NCBI GenBank assembly: GCA_029261995.1
Contig: JAJDAF010000064.1
Span: forward strand, 124,001-188,000
Origin: Candidatus Zhuqueibacterota bacterium
GTDB taxonomy: Bacteria > Zhuqueibacterota > Zhuqueibacteria > Oceanimicrobiales > Oceanimicrobiaceae
Direction of reading: 5' to 3'
Length of the DNA: 64,000 bases
Shown here: positions 1 to 7,667 of the stretch, in pieces
How the letters are laid out: the number at the start of each line of letters is the position of its first letter
Numbering within the stretch: the first letter of the stretch is position 1
Translations under genes and position numbers: made by a program
The notes under the pieces: model-generated
Told to the model about the DNA's origin: nothing
What the model saw: only the letters and a program-made list of their open reading frames with translations
The model's database searches: none

Positions 1-2
1 TT

Positions 3-1697
3 GTCGCGAATCCGGCAGAAGTGAAGGACTTCCGCGCCGCGTTTGTCAACCCGGCGTTGATTGCCTACCAGGAGTCACACGCGGCTCTTGGCGGCAAAGT
101 TTTTCATCTCGGTTTTGTTGAAGGCCGCAGCAATCCCTTCCGTCAAGGGTATGTTAGTTTGGTTCTGCCAACTGGCATCAACAATGCGATGGGATTAGGC
201 TTGCAGGCCCAGTATTTTACGGCGCCGCTTTACCGGCAGAGCAACATTTCTTTTCTGATGTCGCGGCGCTGGCGACATAAGGTCGCCTTTGGAATCAGGG
301 TTAACCTGTTTTCCAGATCCTACAACGAAGATGAGTTCGATCTGGTCGACCCCGATGACCCGGTCTTCAGGAACGGAACAACACAGTGGGCTGGTACCCT
401 CGGGGCAGGGGTTGCCATTCTACCGCTTCCGTTCCTGAGTCTGGGCATCGGGGTCGATCATATTAACCGCGCAAACATCTCCCTCGCCAAAGACGACGTT
501 TACCAGCCCTTGCACGCGCACTTCGGCGCTGCCATCGACTTTGGACCAGCGCAGGCGACCTTCAGCTCTTTTTATGAGGATGGCCACTGGCTGCCGAAGG
601 CCAGTGTCAGTACTACGTTTCGCCATACCGGGTACGCGATGTTTGGCTACAGCGACAACGCGTTTCAGGCAGAAGGTCAGTTCCGTCTCTCCGGGCCGCT
701 CAGTCTCAACTATAACTACGAATACACTCTGTTTGACAGCCAGGGAATTGGGCAAGGTTCACATGCCATGACTTTGATCCATGAATTCGATCGCAAGCGG
801 GAAGTTCAGAAGTTCGAACTGCCTGACGAGTTCAGAGCTGAGTTTCAGCCGCCGGACAGAAGTCTGACAGACGAGGCGACTTTTTATGTTTACTCCGTGA
901 TCGACAAACTCGAAATTGTTGAGAAGAGGATTGCTCGCGTCGTGGATGCCGGAGTTACGGCAGCGCAGCTTAGCCAACTTACAGTTGCTGAACTGGGTGT
1001 CATGGATTCCAGCCGAACTGAGACAAAATCACCCTATCGCGATCAGCCGGTTGATCTGGCCCGGATTCCAGCAACGCTCGATGCCACCCTCTCGGAGAAT
1101 TACCGCGAATTTCTCGACGATATCTCCGATGACATCAATGACAACGCTGCTTCCGCGCGGGTCATCACGCCAAAGGAATCATTTTTGCGTGCTGCCGGCA
1201 TCCGGCGTTATTTTAAGGTTGATTCTGTCGGTGTGGAGAACCTGGCTTTTCATGAGCCGGTCTACAAATCGCGCCAGGATAGCCTTCTTGCGACAGAAAA
1301 ATTGGGTACGCGGGCCATCATCCCGCAAGAGACCTTGCTGTCTCTGTCTCCGGAATTTACGACTTTTCAGATCACGCCTGTAAGCCAGGTCTTGCCTCGG
1401 AAGTGGCGACTGCTGTTGAAGGATCAGCAGGGCCGTGATTTTCGGGTTTTCGAGGGTATGGCGTTGCCACCGGCGCAATTGCGTTGGGACTGGCGTGACG
1501 TTCTCGGTAATCTTGCCGAACCGGGCGTCTACAGCTACCAGCTCGAATGGTGGGATAGAGATGATCAGATGCAATCGACGCTACCAAAATACATTGATAT
1601 TCAAAAGTTGCTGCGACATATCCGAATTGAAATTTCGAACAAGCCAAAAGACAGAGGAGTAGAGACAGATGAGATCGACATTATCCTCAAAAGGTAA
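3..1697 (+). CDS. PorP/SprF-like outer-membrane protein with C-terminal FlgD-like domain (5' partial)
   Basis: The frame is open from base 3, so the gene starts upstream; the first internal GTG is at 21. The first ~260 residues look like the PorP/SprF family of type IX/gliding membrane proteins: an early FVNPAL motif, alternating beta-strand segments and a final strand with GSHAMTLIHEF just before a charged stretch, as in GSHE-type PorP endings. A charged linker follows, then at about residues 450-540 an FlgD/Ig-like module (WDWRD...GVYSYQLEWWD). Family role: PorP-type barrels sit in the outer membrane and join secretion or gliding machinery. The 3' end overlaps the ExbB-like gene by 29 nt, implying translational coupling. 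The C-terminal module is not part of ordinary PorP, so a composite role is likely. The family call is by eye and could instead be another OM beta-barrel family. Confidence 0.7.
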   Translation, partial: VANPAEVKDFRAAFVNPALIAYQESHAALGGKVFHLGFVEGRSNPFRQGYVSLVLPTGINNAMGLGLQAQYFTAPLYRQSNISFLMSRRWRHKVAFGIRVNLFSRSYNEDEFDLVDPDDPVFRNGTTQWAGTLGAGVAILPLPFLSLGIGVDHINRANISLAKDDVYQPLHAHFGAAIDFGPAQATFSSFYEDGHWLPKASVSTTFRHTGYAMFGYSDNAFQAEGQFRLSGPLSLNYNYEYTLFDSQGIGQGSHAMTLIHEFDRKREVQKFELPDEFRAEFQPPDRSLTDEATFYVYSVIDKLEIVEKRIARVVDAGVTAAQLSQLTVAELGVMDSSRTETKSPYRDQPVDLARIPATLDATLSENYREFLDDISDDINDNAASARVITPKESFLRAAGIRRYFKVDSVGVENLAFHEPVYKSRQDSLLATEKLGTRAIIPQETLLSLSPEFTTFQITPVSQVLPRKWRLLLKDQQGRDFRVFEGMALPPAQLRWDWRDVLGNLAEPGVYSYQLEWWDRDDQMQSTLPKYIDIQKLLRHIRIEISNKPKDRGVETDEIDIILKR

Positions 1698-2973
1698 GGA
1701 TACCGTGCGGTTGATTGGGCCAATTTTTCTTGTGCTTTTCGCGCTGCACCTGTTTGGTGGGGCGCATGGAAACGCCTATTCGCAGGAAAGACTCCCGGTC
1801 GGCAACCAGACAGTTTCGGCCTCGACTGCTCTTCCCGCCGCCGGCACAGAAGTGCAACAGATTGGAGACATCAAAACGTTCTGGTCTCTCACCAAAATGG
1901 GTGGCGGCATTTCCATCGCCATTTTTGGGGTCATGGCGGTCGGCCTGTTTCTGATTGTCATTCAAATCTACGAGCTGATCATGGACAAGCTCAGGGGCAA
2001 ACCGCTGCTGTCAACTAACTATCGCCAGTTGTCTGTCAGCGAAATCAACAAGCTCGTCATGAACTATCCCGACAGCATGACCGCCCGATTGTATTCCGTT
2101 CTGCTATCGATTTTCCATACCACTGGCAACACTACCGACTTTCATGATGAGATCGCCAATTACATCCAACTGCAACAGGAGCGATTCAATACATTCAAAA
2201 GCCGGCTGTCATTTCTTTCCGACACGGCAGGGGCGCTAGGTTTGCTCGGAACTGTCTGGGGCATGTTTGTTACCTTTTTCGGGGGCAACATGGATAGTCA
2301 GAGAATCCTGAACGGCATGGGACTGGCATTGATTACCACGCTCATCGGACTGGTAGTAAGCATCATCTTGAATTTCTTCTCGACCGAAGTGTTCAGCGTC
2401 TTCAACAAACGGCTCGAGTTGATTTCCGCAAAGGCCGATGAGTTCAGGCTTTGGCTGATGGCGCTCGTGCAGCAGCGCAATCGCCGCGCGACAGACCCGA
2501 AGCCCGGCAGTGATGGCGGACAAGGCAAACGTCCGAAACCAGCAGAGGCCGGCAACGGCAGTGCGCCTAGGCCGAAAGTGCCATCTTTCACCCTGAAGGG
2601 CGTTTCGGATTTTAGTCAGGATGGCTCAATCGGGCTACCCCTGCATGACCCCGTGACGGTCATGGTCGAAACGGAGAAAGGACAGAAGATTGCCGGTCTG
2701 CCCATTCGCTACGAAATTGTGAATGGTGGTGGCTCACTCGAAAATGAGATGAAAGCCGCAATGCTCAAGACTAATCGTAAAGGCATGGTCAGCGTCGGCT
2801 GGACACTCGGGGGGGAAGTCGGTCCACAAAGACTGCGGGTCACGGTACCGAATTTCGACGATCAGGAGCTGGAATTCGTTTGCTTCGCCAAACCCATTAT
2901 CCCGGAGCTGAGTTCGTCGATAGTCGACTTGAGAACCAGCCCGATCAACCGCAACCGAGGCATGGTGTCGTAA
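1669..2973 (+). CDS. MotA/TolQ/ExbB-family proton channel protein with C-terminal Ig-like domain
   Basis: Predicted inner-membrane stator subunit of a proton-motive-force motor. Residues 1-40 hold a signal-like hydrophobic segment. Three membrane helices follow at about 78-103, 181-205 and 212-236. The pair around GLLGTVWGMF and LALITTLIGLVVSIILN carries the conserved MotA/TolQ/ExbB signature. A Pro/Lys/Gly-rich linker (272-305) leads to a ~105-residue Ig-like domain resembling invasin/Big_1 modules (DPVTVMVETEKGQ, GLPIRYEIVNGGGSL). Usual ExbB proteins are ~240 aa and lack this domain, which by normal ExbB topology would lie in the cytoplasm. The ATG is preceded by AGAGGAG and overlaps the preceding gene; the stop abuts the ExbD start. 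ExbB-family membership is clear; the function of the tail is unknown. Confidence 0.88.
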   Translation: MRSTLSSKGKDTVRLIGPIFLVLFALHLFGGAHGNAYSQERLPVGNQTVSASTALPAAGTEVQQIGDIKTFWSLTKMGGGISIAIFGVMAVGLFLIVIQIYELIMDKLRGKPLLSTNYRQLSVSEINKLVMNYPDSMTARLYSVLLSIFHTTGNTTDFHDEIANYIQLQQERFNTFKSRLSFLSDTAGALGLLGTVWGMFVTFFGGNMDSQRILNGMGLALITTLIGLVVSIILNFFSTEVFSVFNKRLELISAKADEFRLWLMALVQQRNRRATDPKPGSDGGQGKRPKPAEAGNGSAPRPKVPSFTLKGVSDFSQDGSIGLPLHDPVTVMVETEKGQKIAGLPIRYEIVNGGGSLENEMKAAMLKTNRKGMVSVGWTLGGEVGPQRLRVTVPNFDDQELEFVCFAKPIIPELSSSIVDLRTSPINRNRGMVS

Positions 2974-3372
2974 ATGGCTGGCGCATCAATGATTCGTCTC
3001 ATCGACGTGGTGTTCATTCTACTGTTTGGCTTTATTTCGATTTCAGAAATCAGCGAAAGAAGCAAAGTTGAACTGCCAAAAAGCTCTGAAACGCCGGCGT
3101 CGAATCCGGACAAAGAAAGGGTTTTCTTCCTGGGTATCGACCAGCAGGGCCATTACCTGGTTGAGAACGAGTCCAAAACTCTGGCCGGCGCCCGGGAATT
3201 ATTCTTCTATCTTCGTGATCAGAGCGGCGCGGCCCGTGATAGAGGTGAGAACATGCGTGTGCGTATCCGGTCCAACTGGGACACACCCATAAAATACACC
3301 ATGGCGGCCGCCGACATCTGTGACAATCTCGGCATTGTGAAGGGCATAGATGTTCGACGGGCAACTTTATGA
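2974..3372 (+). CDS. exbD: ExbD/TolR-family protein (first of two)
   Basis: Single-pass inner-membrane partner of the ExbB-like channel. The N-terminus is very short and enters a membrane helix at once. Its motif RLIDVVFILLFGF contains the Asp (residue 11) expected to carry protons in ExbD/TolR. A ~100-residue periplasmic part follows, with the alternating beta/alpha pattern of ExbD (RVRIRSNWDTPIKYTM, DICDNLGI). The start codon directly follows the TAA of the ExbB-like gene, so translation is probably coupled. At 132 aa it is close to normal ExbD length (~140). Confidence 0.88.
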   Translation: MAGASMIRLIDVVFILLFGFISISEISERSKVELPKSSETPASNPDKERVFFLGIDQQGHYLVENESKTLAGARELFFYLRDQSGAARDRGENMRVRIRSNWDTPIKYTMAAADICDNLGIVKGIDVRRATL

Positions 3373-3441
3373 GCAGGCTGCGCACTGGCTCGGTCGATCT
3401 CGTGGCGTCACCAACGACCTATCTTATCACAGGAGAATCTT

Positions 3442-3858
3442 TTGAATAGGAGCGGCATTATCATCAGGCTAATTGATGTGGCGATGATCATTCTCTTCGG
3501 TTTTATTGCCATCAGTGATATCAAGGTCACGGCGCAAATCAAATTGCCCGCTGACGACAAGGAGCAACTGCAAACTGAGCCTGATGACGAGCCGGTCGTA
3601 CTTTTTGTCAGAATTGAAGTCACCGAAGGCTTTGTCGTTGAGCAAGACGATGAGATTCTACGAGCAACAAAGGATGCCGGAGAACTCGAAACGCTGCTCA
3701 CCAACATGCTGGATCGCTATCGTTTGGCCGGTCGAAAATTGGTCGTACTCATTGAGCCAAACGAAGATTCCATGATCCAGTACACCGTGGATATGCTGGA
3801 TATCTGTGAACGCAACTCCATTCCTTTCAACATCAATTACGAAAGCATGCAGTTTTAG
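3442..3858 (+). CDS. exbD: ExbD/TolR-family protein (second of two)
   Basis: Paralogue of the preceding ExbD with the same architecture: a minimal cytoplasmic N-terminus, a membrane helix with RLIDVAMIILFGF (Asp12 as predicted proton carrier) and a periplasmic domain ending in DICERNSIPFNINYE. The predicted start is TTG, supported by AGGAG six bases upstream and by alignment with the first ExbD. Two non-identical ExbD subunits beside one ExbB-like gene suggest a heteromeric stator. The acidic periplasmic stretch (EQLQTEPDDEP) differs from the first copy, consistent with a distinct partner. Confidence 0.88.
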   Translation: MNRSGIIIRLIDVAMIILFGFIAISDIKVTAQIKLPADDKEQLQTEPDDEPVVLFVRIEVTEGFVVEQDDEILRATKDAGELETLLTNMLDRYRLAGRKLVVLIEPNEDSMIQYTVDMLDICERNSIPFNINYESMQF

Positions 3859-3943
3859 AATGGGACGACACTGGAATGGCGAAAGCTCAAGAGAATGCAT
3901 GTTGCCCCTCTACCATCTCACGTTTCAGTCATCGATGAGCTAA

Positions 3944-4996
3944 ATGTATATTGCCCAAACGACAACTTCGAATAATGACAAGCTGATTGCAGCCGTCGTG
4001 ACTTCTGTGCTGCTGATGGGAGCTTATCTTACCTTGCAGTGGACCGGGCTGCCTGCGGTCAAGCAGAACACGGAGACTTACGAGGAAATCAACTGGACCA
4101 GGTTCAAGCCCCGGCCGGAAAAGATAATGCCCAAGCCAGAGCCCGTGAAACCTAACCGAGTGGAGGAACCGGTCAAATTTGAGCCACCATCGAAACCCGC
4201 GCCGGCGGCAAAAATTGATCTCAATGCCTTGAAGACACAAATGACCTCGCTAAGTCAATCGACGCAGGCATTGAAGCAGAAGAAGATGAGCAGTCAGCAT
4301 AGCGCTTCACAGCAAGAGAATCCCGGCAAGCTGAGATTGCAGAAGTCGAGCGTCCTAAGTGGCCTGAATACGCTGCTGGGTGAATCATCGCAGCAACTTA
4401 GTGTGACGAACCGGGGCCGAAAGGGTCGCGCCGGGGGGACGGCCTCAGCCCTGCAAATCGGCTCCGGTTCGTCACTCGAGTCTGGGCGGAAACGCGATTT
4501 TTCAGGAGGCGGATTGGCTCTCGGAGCGCCGAAGGGCAAAAGCAACAGCTCCGGCGCTGTCGAGATTGGCATGGTTGACCCGGCGCAACTGGGGGGGGAC
4601 TTCGACGATCTTTCTCCCATTTACCGCGCACTGCTCGAATGGATGCGAAGTCATCCGTCCCGGTTTCAGGAAGTTGTCAACCGTTTCATGGAAAAAAATC
4701 CTGGAGATTTGACCTCGAAGGTGACGTTCCAGATGGAGGGCCGAGAGTTCGACATGTATTTGCTGTGCAAGGAGCAGCTCTATGAAGTTCGCATATGCCT
4801 GGTCGAGGGCAATGAGTCTACGTATTTGATTGACCGGGGCTTCAAGGAGAACAGCCGTTTCCTGCGTTTCGGTGCGGCAAACCGGACGCCGACTGGCGGT
4901 ATCCTTTCCTTCAGCACCAGTCGCAAAGCGGCGTCGAACCTTAGAAGCCAGGAGTTTTACCAGGTGTTTCTTTCGTGGTGGGAAAGTGTCAAATGA
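3944..4996 (+). CDS. TonB-like membrane-anchored Pro-rich protein
   Basis: Predicted energy transducer or rod of the ExbB/ExbD motor. One N-terminal membrane helix (about residues 12-33) is followed by a TonB-like Pro/Lys/Glu-rich segment (residues ~50-90, with KPRPEK, MPKPEPVKP and FEPPSKPAP). A Ser/Gln/Lys-rich linker and Gly/Ser-rich region come next, then a ~120-residue globular C-terminus (LLEWMRSHP ... FYQVFLSWWES). No standard TonB C-terminal fold is recognisable. Position directly after the ExbB-ExbD-ExbD genes and the helix/Pro-rich layout support the role; the C-terminal domain is unassigned. Secreted scaffold is the alternative. Confidence 0.6.
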   Translation: MYIAQTTTSNNDKLIAAVVTSVLLMGAYLTLQWTGLPAVKQNTETYEEINWTRFKPRPEKIMPKPEPVKPNRVEEPVKFEPPSKPAPAAKIDLNALKTQMTSLSQSTQALKQKKMSSQHSASQQENPGKLRLQKSSVLSGLNTLLGESSQQLSVTNRGRKGRAGGTASALQIGSGSSLESGRKRDFSGGGLALGAPKGKSNSSGAVEIGMVDPAQLGGDFDDLSPIYRALLEWMRSHPSRFQEVVNRFMEKNPGDLTSKVTFQMEGREFDMYLLCKEQLYEVRICLVEGNESTYLIDRGFKENSRFLRFGAANRTPTGGILSFSTSRKAASNLRSQEFYQVFLSWWESVK

Positions 4997-5211
4997 GCAG
5001 GGCAACAACGTGAAAACAATCTATTCCTAGCGCGATGCAACCGCAAGATAAAACACAAATATTGAGAATTGCAAAAAGCGGCAATAACTGAAATGTAGAG
5101 CGTGAAGAGTAGAGAATATGAGTTGAGCGGGCGAACGTAGGTCGGTCAAATAGTCAAGACACTTTACTCTCCATGCTCCACGCCATACAGCTATCATATT
5201 TTTGAGAAAGC

Positions 5212-5239
5212 TTGCATAATACTCTGTTGGTCATATTAT
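5212..5239 (+). promoter_or_regulatory. Candidate promoter for the TPR lipoprotein gene
   Basis: TTGCAT (5212-5217) and TATTAT (5234-5239) are separated by 16 nt. The predicted start is ~20 nt before the TTG start codon of the lipoprotein gene, within a 271-nt gap. This would allow the last two genes of the envelope cluster to be expressed separately. The -35 box is weak. Confidence 0.4.
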
Positions 5240-5267
5240 AAGAAAACGTGTTCTGGGAGACAGGATT

Positions 5268-6806
5268 TTGGACAGAAACCAAACCATGCGCCTGGCGCAA
5301 AATATAGTCAGTTTGAGCCTGTTGGCGACATTTGTACTCAGTGGCTGTTCGGCAGGATTCCGGACCGCCAACAAACGCAAGAGCAGGCTACTCGTACCCG
5401 CCGGCGTGGATTCAACGGTGGCGATGCGAGCCGACACGCTTGCCGACAATTTGTTTGTCTCCATCGATCGCGAATCGAGATCGGCCTCCTACAAAGCTGT
5501 GGGGAAAAAAAGAGTCAGTGAGAGCGACACGCTGTGGCAAGCGCTGACGAACGACGCTCCGTCCTCAGCGGCGGTTACGGGCCAGGACTCGTTGCGTGCC
5601 ATCGAGGCGTTTAATGCCGGCGCCCGCAGTCTGCAGAAGTTGGCGCAGCTCGAGCAGAGTGGCGCCACAGTCCAGGCCGCCAGAGTTCAATACCTGCTGT
5701 CAGACGCGAGGAAAAACTTCGAGCGCGCCATCATGCTCAATCCATTCGACTTGGAAACCAAGAGCTGGCTGGCGCGGGTTTATCAGACTCAGGCGGCACG
5801 TTTTCTCGATGACAACAACCACCAGAAAGCCATCCGTGTGTTGGAAGGTTTGACGCGCATCGAACGCGGAGAGCACACCCTGTTCGCGCGTCTGGCCGAG
5901 GCATATTATGCCAGCGAAAAGTGGGCGTCCGCATATGTCAATTTTACGCAAGCCGAGCTGGTCTTGCACAACTCCACCGGCCTCGATTTCTCTGAAGCTG
6001 CCAATGGTTTTGCAGACACGTCCATCGACTCCGCAGCCCTCTTCTATTATGTCTATTACCAGGGTGACACGCAGATCAAGCTCCACGATTCCAGCAAAGG
6101 ATTGCAGAATTTGAATCGGGCCCTGGAGTTTGCAACTACCGCTCAAGAGCGTTCCGACATTCGCAGTTACATAGAGTGGATAAACTGGGATGACGGTAAC
6201 ACGCGAGCGGTCGAACTGCGGGATAAATACATCGCCCTGCAGGAAGAAGGCCGCCACAACGATGCGGCCAAAGGGTTTCGCAAGCTGATTCCGACGCTGC
6301 GCACCCGCCGGGCAATCGACGAGACCGTCTGGCGTTTGGCCGTTTTAGAATTTCAATTTCTCGACCGCAAGAATGAAGGCATCGACCGGCTCAAGAACGT
6401 GGTCAAGTTGACGCAGAAAGATACCAAGGGCGCACCTATCGACACGACCTACCGCAAGTATTTTAACAGTTACGGCGTCATGTGTCACAATCTTGGTCTG
6501 GAAAATGTGAGAAAGAATAGAAAGGTTGCTTTCATGTATTTTCAACAGTCGGTCGAGGTGGACTGGCAGAATCGCGCCAAGAGCCACCTGGAAGTCGCGA
6601 AACTGTCCCGCAATAGTCCGGAGGTTTCGCTCAAAGCCTGTCAGGGCGCCCTGGCCACGCCAGAGCAGCTCGACCAGCGTGAACAGATGCAGGCTTACCA
6701 ACTCATGGTCGAGGCTTTGAAAAGGACTGGAAAATTCCAGGAAGCCAGGAAATACTACGCCGCCTGGATGAAGATGCGCAACGGCGGCAGGAGGGTCAGC
6801 CGATGA
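5268..6806 (+). CDS. TPR lipoprotein of the ExbB/ExbD cluster
   Basis: Exported lipoprotein: the N-terminal hydrophobic stretch ends in the lipobox LSGC, with Cys27 as lipidation site counting from the TTG start (an in-frame ATG at 5286 is an alternative start). The mature protein is largely alpha-helical with TPR-like helix pairs, clearest at residues ~145-235 (NFERAIMLNPFDLETKSWLA, then repeated A-x-x-L-x-x-A patterns) and near the C-terminus. Type IX and gliding systems use TPR lipoproteins as periplasmic assembly factors, so a scaffold for the motor and PorP-like barrel is a reasonable inference. The stop overlaps the next gene's start by 4 nt (ATGA). Confidence 0.72.
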   Translation: MDRNQTMRLAQNIVSLSLLATFVLSGCSAGFRTANKRKSRLLVPAGVDSTVAMRADTLADNLFVSIDRESRSASYKAVGKKRVSESDTLWQALTNDAPSSAAVTGQDSLRAIEAFNAGARSLQKLAQLEQSGATVQAARVQYLLSDARKNFERAIMLNPFDLETKSWLARVYQTQAARFLDDNNHQKAIRVLEGLTRIERGEHTLFARLAEAYYASEKWASAYVNFTQAELVLHNSTGLDFSEAANGFADTSIDSAALFYYVYYQGDTQIKLHDSSKGLQNLNRALEFATTAQERSDIRSYIEWINWDDGNTRAVELRDKYIALQEEGRHNDAAKGFRKLIPTLRTRRAIDETVWRLAVLEFQFLDRKNEGIDRLKNVVKLTQKDTKGAPIDTTYRKYFNSYGVMCHNLGLENVRKNRKVAFMYFQQSVEVDWQNRAKSHLEVAKLSRNSPEVSLKACQGALATPEQLDQREQMQAYQLMVEALKRTGKFQEARKYYAAWMKMRNGGRRVSR

Positions 6807-7498
6807 TCCCCGTAAAAGCTTCCCGGCTGGCTCTGTTGCTTGGCATTCTTGCTCTGCTTGCTTTCGCTCGTATTATCCGCGCGCAGGACGCCATTTCAGT
6901 CGATAAGATAACCGTCCCGGTGGTGACCGTAGAAGACTCGCGGCTCATCGATTTTTTCGTCTACGAGTTTTTTATTGCGGAGACGCTCGTGACGCGACTG
7001 GACATTATCGATGCCACTGGCAATGGGTTTGGCGAGGACGATTTGGTGAAAACCTATCCGTCGGAGGTAATTTATTTTCCGGTTCCGTCCGATTCCGCGC
7101 AGGCCATCATGAATAGCTGGAGATTCAAAGCCAACTTTCAGATCGTAACAGAGAGTCGCGAGCCGGAAGCCTTTGAAAATCTGCCAAATGAAAAGGCGGA
7201 AAACGGCATCTTTGCTTCAATTCTGCGAGGTGTGAATCGAAACTACCAGGACCAGCCCATCAACGTCTGGTTTCAGCGCGATGGCAGCGGTGTGACCTTC
7301 GAAATGTGGGGCTACAACAAAGGCCTGTTGAACTATCAGCCGCCACCTCCTGAGAAGCCGGACTCAGTGACGACCTATGACCTCGTGCACGTCTTCCGCT
7401 CCGACACGCTCATCAAAGCGGATACGACGATGTATGATTTGATTTATCTTTATAAGACGGTGACGGATACGGTGATTGTAGGCGTTGGCGGGGAATAG
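6803..7498 (+). CDS. Unknown secreted protein coupled to the TPR lipoprotein
   Basis: A 231-aa protein with an N-terminal signal peptide (residues ~8-27, cleavage plausible after IIRAQ) and no recognised domain. The body is acidic and mixed alpha/beta, with IIDATGNGFGEDD near the N-terminus, a PPPPEKPD linker near residue 190 and a beta-rich C-terminus. ATGA overlap with the upstream gene indicates co-translation, so it probably acts in the periplasm or at the surface with the TPR lipoprotein. It is the last plus-strand gene of the cluster; the next gene converges on it. Confidence 0.65.
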   Translation: MIPVKASRLALLLGILALLAFARIIRAQDAISVDKITVPVVTVEDSRLIDFFVYEFFIAETLVTRLDIIDATGNGFGEDDLVKTYPSEVIYFPVPSDSAQAIMNSWRFKANFQIVTESREPEAFENLPNEKAENGIFASILRGVNRNYQDQPINVWFQRDGSGVTFEMWGYNKGLLNYQPPPPEKPDSVTTYDLVHVFRSDTLIKADTTMYDLIYLYKTVTDTVIVGVGGE

Positions 7499-7667
7499 AA
7501 GTGGGATTAATTGGCGCTCTGCAACGGCCCCCGGTGCAAGCCATTTATGAGTTCAACAGTGTTTGCCTCGAATGGCTCCGCACCAGACGCCTGCCCTTTT
7601 CTCGTGTCGCTTTTGACCGGCAACTTGCCTGAGTGTGTGCTCGATTACGCGCTGGCGGTATTTGACC

